NCBI GenBank assembly: GCA_029263035.1
Contig: JAJCYF010000186.1
Coordinates: forward strand, 1 to 37,555
Length of the DNA: 37,555 nt
Direction of reading: 5' to 3'
Source: Actinomycetes bacterium
GTDB taxonomy: Bacteria > Actinomycetota > CADDZG01 > JAHWKV01
Shown here piece by piece: positions 1 through 9,806 of this stretch. The position numbers and the translations under genes were made by a program. The notes beneath the pieces were generated by a model. The model was given only the letters and a program-made list of their open reading frames with translations, was not told the DNA's origin and did not search any database. Position 1 is the first letter of the stretch, and each line of letters starts with the position of its first letter.

Positions 1-1
1 C

Positions 2-49
2 TCCCGGTACCTGTTCGAGCAGTTTCTCAACATGATGGAAGGGAGGTGA
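2..49 (+). CDS. carA: Carbamoyl-phosphate synthase small subunit, C-terminal end (partial)
   Basis: Only the last 15 codons are in the window, ending with TGA at 47-49. They read SRYLFEQFLNMMEGR, which matches the usual C-terminus of CarA (a YLFDxFLxLM-type helix). CarA is the glutaminase subunit that feeds ammonia to CarB for carbamoyl phosphate, used in pyrimidine and arginine synthesis. Its place directly before carB supports the call. The gene's start and active site lie outside the window. Confidence 0.8.
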   Translation, partial: SRYLFEQFLNMMEGR

Positions 50-52
50 CAC

Positions 53-166
53 ATGGGTAGAGGCGACCGTCCCAAGGTCAGGTGGAAGAAGAAGCGCCAG
101 GACAAAAAGAAGATCCGCGACAAGGCCAAGTCCGTAGCAAAGGGACTGGAAAGAAAGAAGGCTTAG
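53..166 (+). CDS. 37-aa highly basic small protein between carA and carB
   Basis: ATG at 53 follows the carA stop by 3 bp. The purine-rich GGGAGGTG at 41-48, inside the end of carA, is a strong Shine-Dalgarno sequence for it. The product starts MGRGDRPKVRWKKKRQ and is dominated by Lys and Arg, with no cysteine, no hydrophobic segment and no signal peptide. It ends at TAG 164-166, 2 bp before the carB start. I do not recognise a family. Its size and charge resemble small RNA- or ribosome-binding proteins, but that is only an analogy. The tight packing (3 bp and 2 bp) implies co-translation with carA and carB. Confidence 0.7.
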   Translation: MGRGDRPKVRWKKKRQDKKKIRDKAKSVAKGLERKKA

Positions 167-168
167 CA

Positions 169-3479
<3,311 letters not shown>

Positions 3480-3483
<4 letters not shown>

Positions 3484-3659
3484 GCACCGATTTTCGACCG
3501 GTCTCTTATTGGATGGAGATGGTGAACTTGTCTCAACTCGAAAAATCGGTCCTCACGGGTGCTGGGGGCCTGTCTACTACGCAGCCGTTTTACGGATCAG
3601 CTCATGGGTCCCGCCAGGGACTGAGCGAAGCTCATGGGTTGGGCGGAGCCCAACTGTGA
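3480..3659 (+). CDS. Putative 59-aa small protein, coupled between carB and pyrK
   Basis: An open frame of 60 codons exactly fills the carB-pyrK gap. GTG 3480 overlaps the carB stop as GTGA, GGAGG sits 6 nt upstream, and its TGA (3657-3659) overlaps the pyrK GTG as GTGA. The product begins MSTDFRPVSYWMEMVNLS and ends with a Gly/His-rich tail containing AHG twice. There are no cysteines, no clear membrane segment and no family I recognise. Third-position GC is about 61% (36 of 59 by hand count), lower than in the neighbours, so the case rests on start/stop geometry and not on codon bias. Alternatively it is a translated leader that controls pyrK. Confidence 0.5.
3608..3654 (+). promoter_or_regulatory. 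Three consecutive small hairpins before the pyrK start
   Basis: Perfect stems follow one another: GTCCC-GCCA-GGGAC (3608-3621), TGAGC-GAA-GCTCA (3622-3634) and GTTGGGC-GGA-GCCCAAC (3638-3654). The last contains the pyrK ribosome site (GGGCGGAG, 3641-3648) and ends one base before the GTG start at 3656. AGCTCATGGGT is directly repeated here (3600-3610 and 3630-3639 region). A looser inverted repeat lies upstream (3486-3497 with 3538-3550). The hairpins may make pyrK translation depend on reading the upstream small ORF. Confidence 0.45.
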
Positions 3660-4501
3660 TTCAACAGCAAGCTCAGATCCTGTCGTACAAGAAGCTGCGG
3701 GACGACTATTTCCTGCTCACTATCGTGGCCCCCGAGATCGCCGAGACCGCCAAGCCCGGCCAGTTCGTGAACATCCGGCCCCCGGCGGATCGCCAGTTCA
3801 TCCTGCGCCGCCCGTTCTCTATCTACAAGGTCAACCGCCGGGGCGAGTGGGCTGCCACCATCGAGGTGGTCTTCGACATCCGCGGAGGCGGTACGGCGGC
3901 CCTGGCCTCGCTCAGGGCCCACGACATGATCGACATCGTCGGCCCCATCGGCCGGCCGTTCGCCATCCCGAAGAACCGCAACTCCTGTCTGCTGGTGGGA
4001 GGAGGCATCGGGGCGGTCCCCCTGTTCTACCTGGCCGAGGAGCTAAAGGGCGCAGGCAAGCGGGTGGACGTGCTCTGGGGGGCCCAGACCGCCAGCAAGC
4101 TTTTGAACCCCATCGATGCCAAGCGCTTCGGTGCCCAGGCAGTCTTCACCACCGAGGACGGCAGTGAGGGGGTCAAAGGACGGGTGACCGACGTGATGGA
4201 CGACCTGCTGGAGAAGTGCGGCACAGAGGTGATCTACGCCTGCGGTCCCAACGGGATGCTGGAGGCGGTCACCCGGATCGGCCAGAAGCACCGGATCCCG
4301 GTCCAGGTGGCCATGGAGGCGCTGATGGGGTGCGGCTACGGCATCTGCATGACCTGCGTTCAACCGGTATGGAACAAAAGCCACGACCAGATCGTCCACG
4401 TGCGCACCTGCGTCGACGGTCCGGTGTTCAACGGCGCACGAATCGCCTGGGATGCCTTTGCCTCGGACCCGGGCGTCCGCGTGGCCCCGGCCGGCAACTG
4501 A
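3656..4501 (+). CDS. pyrK: Dihydroorotate dehydrogenase B, electron-transfer subunit (PyrK)
   Basis: This 281-aa iron-sulfur flavoprotein passes electrons from the PyrD FMN through [2Fe-2S] and FAD to NAD+. Start GTG 3656 is preceded by GGGCGGAG at 7 nt. The N-terminal ferredoxin-reductase barrel has the FAD motif RRPFSIYK, and the nucleotide-binding part has LLVGGGIGAVPLFYLAEEL. The C-terminal cluster ligands are visible as C226, C231, C234 and C252 (CGYGICMTC, then RTC). pyrD follows 4 bp later. The pair defines a class 1B enzyme, unlike the membrane-bound class 2 PyrD of many well-studied actinobacteria. Confidence 0.95.
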   Translation: MIQQQAQILSYKKLRDDYFLLTIVAPEIAETAKPGQFVNIRPPADRQFILRRPFSIYKVNRRGEWAATIEVVFDIRGGGTAALASLRAHDMIDIVGPIGRPFAIPKNRNSCLLVGGGIGAVPLFYLAEELKGAGKRVDVLWGAQTASKLLNPIDAKRFGAQAVFTTEDGSEGVKGRVTDVMDDLLEKCGTEVIYACGPNGMLEAVTRIGQKHRIPVQVAMEALMGCGYGICMTCVQPVWNKSHDQIVHVRTCVDGPVFNGARIAWDAFASDPGVRVAPAGN

Positions 4502-4505
4502 CCCA

Positions 4506-5435
4506 ATGGCCAAATCGCCCGATCTTTCCATCGACCTCGCGGGGATCCGCCTGCGCTCCCCGGTGGTCACCGCGTCGGGCTGCTTTGCCTCGGGCAAGGA
4601 AGCCTCCGAGTTCGTCGACCTGAAGAAGATCGGCGCAGTGGTGGTCAAGTCGATGACCATGGAGCCGTGGCCCGGCAAGCCCACGCCCCGCATGGCCGAG
4701 ACCCCATCGGGGATGCTGAACGCCATTGGCCTGCAGAACTACGGGGTGGAGCACTTTCTCACCGTCGACCTGCCGTGGCTGAACCGGGTGGGCGTGCCGG
4801 TGATCGCGAGCATCGCCGGCAATACGGTCCAGGAGTACATCTACGTGGCGGAGATGCTTCGAGGCGCACCGGGTGTAGTTGCGGTCGAGGTCAACATCTC
4901 CTGCCCCAACCTGGAAGACCGCAACAACATGTTTGCCCACGACGCCAAGGCCACCTCGTCGGTGATAGCCGCGGTTCGACGAGCCCTCGAGGTGCCGTTG
5001 TTCGCCAAGCTCTCGCCCAACGTCACCAGCCTGCCCGAGATCGCCGGCGCAGCCCTGGACAATGGCGCTCAGGGCATAAGCCTGATCAACACGGTGATGG
5101 GGATGGCCATCGACATCCAAACCGGCCAGCCGAAGCTGGCGGGGGTGGTGGGAGGTTTGTCCGGTCCGGCCATCCGGCCAATTGCCGTGCGCAGTGTGTT
5201 CGATGTCTTCCGCGCCTTTCCCCACGTGCCGATCATCGGGATGGGCGGGATCATGAATAGCAACGACGCCCTGGAGTTCATCCTGGCCGGGGCGACCGCG
5301 GTGGCTATCGGGACCGCCAACTTCATCGACCCCAACACCACCACCAAGGTGAACGACGGAATCCTGCAGTACATGAAGGAAAAGGGCGTAAACAACCTTG
5401 CTTCGATGCGGGGGCGGGTGAAGGTAGAGGGTTGA
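4506..5435 (+). CDS. pyrD: Dihydroorotate dehydrogenase B, catalytic subunit
   Basis: This 309-aa FMN enzyme oxidises dihydroorotate to orotate and works with PyrK. ATG 4506 is chosen because the protein then starts MAKSPDLSIDLAGIRLRSPV, the family's normal N-terminus, 4 bp after the pyrK stop. The catalytic-base cysteine of class 1 enzymes is present in VNISCPN. The phosphate-binding end of the barrel is seen in GMGGI and AGATAVAIGTANF. The stop TGA overlaps the pyrF TTG start as TTGA. Confidence 0.96.
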   Translation: MAKSPDLSIDLAGIRLRSPVVTASGCFASGKEASEFVDLKKIGAVVVKSMTMEPWPGKPTPRMAETPSGMLNAIGLQNYGVEHFLTVDLPWLNRVGVPVIASIAGNTVQEYIYVAEMLRGAPGVVAVEVNISCPNLEDRNNMFAHDAKATSSVIAAVRRALEVPLFAKLSPNVTSLPEIAGAALDNGAQGISLINTVMGMAIDIQTGQPKLAGVVGGLSGPAIRPIAVRSVFDVFRAFPHVPIIGMGGIMNSNDALEFILAGATAVAIGTANFIDPNTTTKVNDGILQYMKEKGVNNLASMRGRVKVEG

Positions 5436-6124
5436 CCGGGTTGATCGTTGCGCTGGACAGCCCGGACCTGAGTGAGGCGGAGGGACTGGCCCGGCGGCTG
5501 TCCGGCAAGGTTGCCGCGTTCAAAGTGGGCCTCACACTGTTCACCCGTCACGGCCCGGAGGCGGTGATGCGCATCGGAGAGCACGGCCCGGTGTTTTGCG
5601 ATCTCAAGCTCCACGACATTCCCCACCAGGTGGGCCTGGCAGGCGCCCAGCTGACCGGCCTGGGGGTCTGGATGTTCACCATTCACGCCTCGGGTGGTTC
5701 GGCCATGGTCGAGGCCGCGGCGAAGGCTGCCCTGGCCGGCGAGACGGTCCCCCTGGTCGCCGCGGTGACCGTCCTCACCAGCCTGGACGGAGACGATCTG
5801 GCCCGGATGGGCATCTCGGCCCAACCTCACGAGCAGGTGCTGAGGCTGGCGAAATCCGCCGTAGCCGCCGGAGCCACCGCGCTGGTCTGCTCGGCCAACG
5901 AGGTCGCCATGCTGCGCCGCGAACTGGGCGACGAGGTGGTTCTGGTGACCCCCGGCATCCGGCCGGACGGGTCCGCCGCAGGCGACCAGGCACGTGTGAT
6001 GACGCCCGCCGGCGCCGCGGCTGCAGGATCCAGCTACATCGTGGTGGGCAGACCGATCACGGATGCGCCCGATCCGGTAAAGGCGGCAGAGGGGATCCTG
6101 GCGGAACTTCAGGGACTCTCCTGA
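5432..6124 (+). CDS. pyrF: Orotidine 5'-phosphate decarboxylase
   Basis: This 230-aa TIM-barrel enzyme converts OMP to UMP, the last step of the pathway encoded upstream. The catalytic DxKxxD is D57-L-K59-L-H-D62, followed by IPHQV, and GRPITDA near the C-terminus binds phosphate. TTG 5432 overlaps the pyrD stop. A second in-frame TTG at 5441, with AGAGGG 9 nt upstream, would give the shorter MIVALDS start. The two cannot be separated by eye. The gene ends the + strand run, and a weak hairpin (AGCCC 6124-6128 with GGGCT 6140-6144) separates it from the converging gene. Confidence 0.95.
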   Translation: MTGLIVALDSPDLSEAEGLARRLSGKVAAFKVGLTLFTRHGPEAVMRIGEHGPVFCDLKLHDIPHQVGLAGAQLTGLGVWMFTIHASGGSAMVEAAAKAALAGETVPLVAAVTVLTSLDGDDLARMGISAQPHEQVLRLAKSAVAAGATALVCSANEVAMLRRELGDEVVLVTPGIRPDGSAAGDQARVMTPAGAAAAGSSYIVVGRPITDAPDPVKAAEGILAELQGLS

Positions 6125-6142
6125 GCCCGCCTGCAGGAAGGG

Positions 6143-7195
6143 CTACTCCTTGACGGTGATGGTTACCGGCCGGGTCAGGGTCTTTCCGGACGGCGCGGTG
6201 CCGGTCACGTCGAAGACGTAGTCCACGCCCTGTTCAAGCCGTTCGGCGGTGAGGTTGCGGACTGCGGTGCTCAACTCGAAGTTCAGGTCGAACTGATTTT
6301 TCGATTGCAGCTGGTCCAGTAGGAATGACACCGTGCTCGGCCTGGCCAGGTCCTCATCCTGGAAGAACTCGAAGGTAACCGGCTCATCGAACCCGTTGAG
6401 CGGGCTCAAAAAGCAGTTGATCTTCACAATGGGCCCGTCGTCGGCGACGGACCACAACAACTTGTTGCCGTCGCTCAGCGATCCGCAGGTGAAAGAAAAC
6501 GTCGGTTCGGCGGGCGGCGGGGTAGAGGTGGGGGCCTGGGGTGTAGTCCGGGGAGCGCCCGGGGCGGGAGGCGGAGCCGGTGGGGGAGACTGGGCGACCG
6601 CGATTGAGGGCGGAGCAACGCCCCAGGGATAAAGAATCCGGCTGACCCGGCTCCCGCTGCGGCCGACAACCTCAAAGTTGTAGCTTCCCGGAGGCACGTT
6701 GCCGGCGGAAAGCTCAATCCGGAAGGGGGTGGAACCGTTTGCCCTGGGCACCACGGACGCGGGGACGAAGATGCAGGTCAGGTTAGCCGGCAGGTCGGCG
6801 CAGGAAAGGTTCACCCGTTCGGAGAAACCCCCGAACGACTCAACGTGGCACGTGTTCTGGGTGCGGCGAGGGTTTCCGGTCAGGCAGGAGATCCTGAAGT
6901 CCGAGTTGTTCTCCAGCACCGGCAGGCGGTTCTCGGTTGAGGTCTGGGGACCTGTGGTTCCGGGGGCTTCCGGGCCGGTGGCGTCCTCCTCAACGGGTAG
7001 GTCCTCGCCGACGTCGCCGGACTGGGAGGTTTCGGCCGCCGGGGCCTGAGAACCCTCGTCCTGGGAAAGTCCCGCCTGGACCACGACCGCGCCGAGGCCC
7101 AGTGAAAGGATCGTCACCAGGCTGCCTAATACCAGCATGAGCCGGAAGTTGGACCATGCTTTGAAGGCGGAGAGGAGCGTGCCCAGTTTCACCAT
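6143..7195 (-). CDS. Membrane-anchored secreted protein with two cysteine-containing beta domains
   Basis: I do not recognise a named family for this 350-aa protein. An N-terminal hydrophobic segment (about residues 18-42, LMLVLGSLVTILSLGLGAVV) is followed by an acidic, Pro/Thr-rich stretch. A first domain (about 95-190) has four cysteines. A Pro/Ala-rich linker (about 205-240) leads to a second domain (about 242-350) with two cysteines. Both domains share a C...N/S-C...GF.E.V pattern and probably are diverged copies of an Ig-like fold. It likely faces the cell exterior. It sits, opposite in strand, where many actinobacteria carry the mihF gene between pyrF and gmk. Confidence 0.7.
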   Translation of the reverse strand: MVKLGTLLSAFKAWSNFRLMLVLGSLVTILSLGLGAVVVQAGLSQDEGSQAPAAETSQSGDVGEDLPVEEDATGPEAPGTTGPQTSTENRLPVLENNSDFRISCLTGNPRRTQNTCHVESFGGFSERVNLSCADLPANLTCIFVPASVVPRANGSTPFRIELSAGNVPPGSYNFEVVGRSGSRVSRILYPWGVAPPSIAVAQSPPPAPPPAPGAPRTTPQAPTSTPPPAEPTFSFTCGSLSDGNKLLWSVADDGPIVKINCFLSPLNGFDEPVTFEFFQDEDLARPSTVSFLLDQLQSKNQFDLNFELSTAVRNLTAERLEQGVDYVFDVTGTAPSGKTLTRPVTITVKE

Positions 7196-7251
7196 CTTAG
7201 GTTACCGCGAGACGCTTAGGATTATGTGGCTTGGCCGCCACGCTAGGTGAA

Positions 7252-7322
7252 ATTATAGGCCTTTCAGGCGTGGTAAGCCAGGGGAAAGTTTCCCGACCTA
7301 TAATCCGACGGTGCTTCGGCAC
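7252..7322. promoter_or_regulatory. Divergent promoter region with a perfect palindrome and a 5' UUCG hairpin
   Basis: TATAAT is present on both strands: 7299-7304 for gmk (+) and 7252-7257 read on the minus strand for the secreted protein. No good -35 box is seen for either. Just upstream of the + strand -10 is a perfect palindrome GGGAAA-G-TTTCCC (7282-7294), a likely repressor or activator site. Right after the -10, GTGC-UUCG-GCAC (7311-7322) would form a stable C(UUCG)G hairpin near the 5' end of the gmk mRNA. Confidence 0.45.
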
Positions 7323-7368
7323 TTTTGTCCATCCCGGGCGGTAGTCTTGAGTCCTTAGTGCTTCCGCC

Positions 7369-7944
7369 GTGATTGAAGGAGTTACTTCAATAGCAGATTC
7401 ACGCCTCTACATAATTTCGGGCCCTTCGGGCGCGGGCAAGGGAACCATCGTCCAGCGACTTTTGGAGGAGCGCCCAAACGCCAAACTCTCCGTCTCCTGT
7501 ACCACCCGGCCTGCGCGGCCCATGGAAAAGGAGGGCGTCCACTACTTTTTCATCCCTGAGCGCGAGTTCATCGAGCGCCGGGATCGCGGGGAGTTCCTGG
7601 AGTGGGCCCAGGTCCACGGCAACCTGTACGGGACGCCGCGCAAGATCGTCGACGGACTCCTGGCCGAGGGCAAGGACGTCATCCTGGAAATCGACGTCCA
7701 GGGGGCCGCGGAGGTCAAGAGCGTCATGCCGGACGCGCGGTTGATCTTCATCGAGGCTCCGTCCATGCAGATCCTGGAGCAGAGGCTGCGTAAGCGGAGC
7801 ACCGAGCGGGAGGATGTTCAGGCCCGCCGGATCTCCGACGCGTACGACGAGCTGCGCAAGAAGGGCTCGTTCGACGGGGTGGTAGTCAACGTCGAGGTAG
7901 AACAAGCCGTCAAAGAAGTGTTAGCTTTGATGGACAGCCGTTAG
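7369..7944 (+). CDS. gmk: Guanylate kinase
   Basis: This enzyme phosphorylates GMP to GDP with ATP. The P-loop GPSGAGKGT lies near the N-terminus, and the GMP-binding region SCTTRPARPMEKEGVHYFF and the LEIDVQGA motif follow. The only ordinary start is GTG 7369 (191 aa), but it has no Shine-Dalgarno site. A strong GAAGGAG (7375-7381) instead points, 8 nt on, to ATA 7390, which gives a 184-aa protein with a normal-length N-terminus. A 7-bp stem (7372-7378 with 7385-7391) encloses that ribosome site. The coordinates use the ordinary start. It is followed by rpoZ, as is usual in actinobacteria. Confidence 0.95.
   Translation: MIEGVTSIADSRLYIISGPSGAGKGTIVQRLLEERPNAKLSVSCTTRPARPMEKEGVHYFFIPEREFIERRDRGEFLEWAQVHGNLYGTPRKIVDGLLAEGKDVILEIDVQGAAEVKSVMPDARLIFIEAPSMQILEQRLRKRSTEREDVQARRISDAYDELRKKGSFDGVVVNVEVEQAVKEVLALMDSR
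7372..7391 (+). promoter_or_regulatory. Hairpin around the gmk ribosome site
   Basis: ATTGAAG (7372-7378) and CTTCAAT (7385-7391) form a perfect 7-bp stem with loop GAGTTA. It contains GAAGGAG and the first bases of the possible ATA start at 7390. It could reduce gmk translation when folded. Its role is inferred. Confidence 0.35.
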
Positions 7945-7980
7945 TCTTTCTGGCCCTCTTTTCCCAAGTTAGGAACCCCT

Positions 7981-8235
7981 TTGATATATCCCCGAATCGA
8001 AAAGCTCGCGGACAAGGTGGACAGCCGCTACACGCTGGTTATCCTCGCCGCCAAGCGAGCACGGCAGATCAACTCCTACTACTACCAGCTGGGTGAAGGC
8101 ATCCGGGACTTCGTGCCGCCGCAGGTTTCCGGCCTGGGCGACAACGCCAAGGCGCTCTCGGTAGCTCTGGAAGAGATCGCCCAGGACAAGTTCGGCTGGG
8201 AGCGCCCGCCGGAGGTTGAGTCCCGCATCAAGTAG
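7981..8235 (+). CDS. rpoZ: RNA polymerase omega subunit
   Basis: This 84-aa protein binds and stabilises the beta' subunit of RNA polymerase. The family core is clear: KVDSRYTLVILAAKRARQIN, then LGEG. Start TTG 7981 has AGGAA 5 nt upstream. The order gmk-rpoZ-coaBC is the standard actinobacterial one. Confidence 0.93.
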   Translation: MIYPRIEKLADKVDSRYTLVILAAKRARQINSYYYQLGEGIRDFVPPQVSGLGDNAKALSVALEEIAQDKFGWERPPEVESRIK

Positions 8236-8240
8236 AAAGG

Positions 8241-8401
8241 GGACGCTCCGCCGAGCCAATGAGGCATTCGAACGCCCAGCCATCCCCGATTACTGCGTTC
8301 CTCGTCGGACGGTTACGGCGAGCGGTAGCCATCCTCCTCGCGCCTTGTACTCGGGGCGTCTGGACGTCCTCGGTGCTCGCATGTGGCTCAGCGGAGCGAC
8401 C
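8241..8401 (+). repeat. 161-bp element with 17-bp imperfect inverted-repeat ends
   Basis: The left end GGACGCTCCGCCGAGCC (8241-8257) and the reverse complement of the right end (8385-8401) match at 15 of 17 positions. One of the two mismatches can be a G-U pair in RNA. Shorter stems lie inside, such as CTCG/CGAG around 8305-8330. It fills nearly all of the 172-bp rpoZ-coaBC gap. It could be a MITE- or REP-like element or a folded leader of coaBC. An unsupported 49-codon frame (8259-8408) runs through it and ends as TGATG on the coaBC start, with no ribosome site. Confidence 0.45.
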
Positions 8402-8407
8402 CTCCTG

Positions 8408-9640
8408 ATGGACCTCAAAAATCTAGCCGGCAGCAAGATTGCCCTCGGAGTATGCGGGGGCATCGCCGCGTACAAGGTTGCCGGGCTCGCCCGGGAGCTG
8501 ACCCAGGCGGGGGCCGACGTTCACGTGGTCATGACCCCTTCGGCGATGAACTTCGTAGGCCCCATCACGTTCTCTACCCTGACCGGGAACCCGGTTCGCT
8601 CCGAGCTTTTCCCGGCAACCGCCCCGACCGAGATCCCCCATACCGACCTCGGACGGACCTCGGACCTGGTGATCATCGCCCCGGCGACCGCCAAGACCAT
8701 CGCCAAGTCGGCCCAGGGAATCTCGGATGACCTGATCTCGGCCCTGCTTCTCTCCGCTGCCTGCCCCGTAGTCATGGCACCCGCCATGCACACGGAGATG
8801 TGGCAGAACGAGGCGACTCGCCAGAACGTCACGACGCTGGCCGCCCGGGGGATCCGCATGGTCGGGCCGGCCGTGGGAGCCCTTGCCGGGCCCGACGTGG
8901 GTGTCGGCCGAATGGCGGATGCCTCCGAAATCCTGCAGGCCGCCGACGAGGAGCTCGCCCGCCGGGTGGAGCTGACCGGCATCCCGGTGGTAATCACTGC
9001 AGGAGGCACCCGGGAGCCCATTGATGCCATGCGGTTCATCGGCAATGCGTCGTCGGGGATGATGGGCTACGAGCTGGCGTTCGAGGCGGTCCGGCGCAAC
9101 GCACAGGTGACTTTGATCACCGGTCCGACACATCTGACCCCGCCTGATGCCTCCACCGTGGTCCGGGTGACGACCGCGGCCGAGATGCGGGATGCGGTCC
9201 TCAAAGCCGCAGCCACAGCTTCGGTTCTCATAATGGCGGCCGCGGTGTCGGACTGGCGGCCGGCGTCGGTAGCCGCTACCAAGCTCAAGAAGTCGGAGGG
9301 GCCGCCCGATCTGGCACTGGAGCCGACGCCCGACATCCTCGCCCAGGTGGGACAGACCCGCCGTACCGGCGGACTGCCGGAGCTGCGGGTGCTGGTCGGC
9401 TACTGTGCCGAAACTGAAAATCTCCACGAGGCCGCAGCGCAAAAGCTCAAGGCGAAGTCGCTGGATCTGGCGGTAGCCAACCTGGTGGGGACGGTGGACT
9501 CCGGCGTGGGCCTGGCGACTCTGCGGGCGCTGATGCTCGATAGCCGGGGCAAGCTGGACGATCTGGGCCTGGTCACCAAAAGGGTGCTGGCCCGCCGGGT
9601 CATCGATGCCTCGGCGCAGTTGCTAGCTTCGCAGAAGTGA
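8408..9640 (+). CDS. coaBC: Bifunctional phosphopantothenoylcysteine decarboxylase / phosphopantothenate-cysteine ligase
   Basis: This 410-aa fusion performs two CoA steps: ligation of cysteine to 4'-phosphopantothenate, then decarboxylation. The N-terminal FMN-binding CoaC half (about 1-185) shows GVCGGIAAYK, the AMHTEMW motif and APA(T/M). The C-terminal CoaB half (about 190-410) has ITAGGTREPIDAMRFIGNASSG and AAAVSDWRP. ATG 8408 gives the standard MDLKNLAGSKIALG start. An in-frame ATG 27 nt upstream (MWLSGATLL) is possible but less typical. Confidence 0.96.
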   Translation: MDLKNLAGSKIALGVCGGIAAYKVAGLARELTQAGADVHVVMTPSAMNFVGPITFSTLTGNPVRSELFPATAPTEIPHTDLGRTSDLVIIAPATAKTIAKSAQGISDDLISALLLSAACPVVMAPAMHTEMWQNEATRQNVTTLAARGIRMVGPAVGALAGPDVGVGRMADASEILQAADEELARRVELTGIPVVITAGGTREPIDAMRFIGNASSGMMGYELAFEAVRRNAQVTLITGPTHLTPPDASTVVRVTTAAEMRDAVLKAAATASVLIMAAAVSDWRPASVAATKLKKSEGPPDLALEPTPDILAQVGQTRRTGGLPELRVLVGYCAETENLHEAAAQKLKAKSLDLAVANLVGTVDSGVGLATLRALMLDSRGKLDDLGLVTKRVLARRVIDASAQLLASQK

Positions 9641-9644
9641 CCTC

Positions 9645-9697
9645 CGGGGTCCGCGCCCTGCAGTCGCCGGGCGTCGCGACCCGTTGCACGGACCCCG
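9645..9697 (+). terminator. Strong stem-loop between coaBC and metK
   Basis: CGGGGTCCG (9645-9653) pairs perfectly with CGGACCCCG (9689-9697). The loop contains a second stem CGCCC/GGGCG (9654-9658 with 9669-9673). It begins 4 bp after the coaBC stop. No U-tract follows, so it may be a terminator of the U-less type common in actinobacteria, or a processing/leader structure for metK. The sequence does not match a SAM riboswitch class I can recognise. Confidence 0.45.
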
Positions 9698-9806
9698 ATT
9701 CAGCGGTAGCGTAAGGCGTCCCTTTGCTTTGTTAGCGGCTCGCGCCCGGGGTTGGGGGCGCCGGTTCGTCTCTGATTATTTGTATTCGCCCAAAAAAGGA
9801 GCCTCG

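Noticed and set aside
6333..6632. Plus-strand frame opposite the secreted protein gene
   Set aside because: It mirrors the Pro/Ala-rich linker as Gly-rich sequence and has no ribosome site. The minus-strand frame has a membrane anchor and paired cysteines.
8259..8408. 49-codon frame ending as TGATG on coaBC
   Set aside because: No ribosome site, unlikely composition, and it is contained in the inverted-repeat element. The TGATG overlap may be chance.
9641..9806. A SAM riboswitch before metK
   Set aside because: The region folds strongly, but none of the conserved SAM-I, SAM-II or SAM-IV core elements I know can be found.
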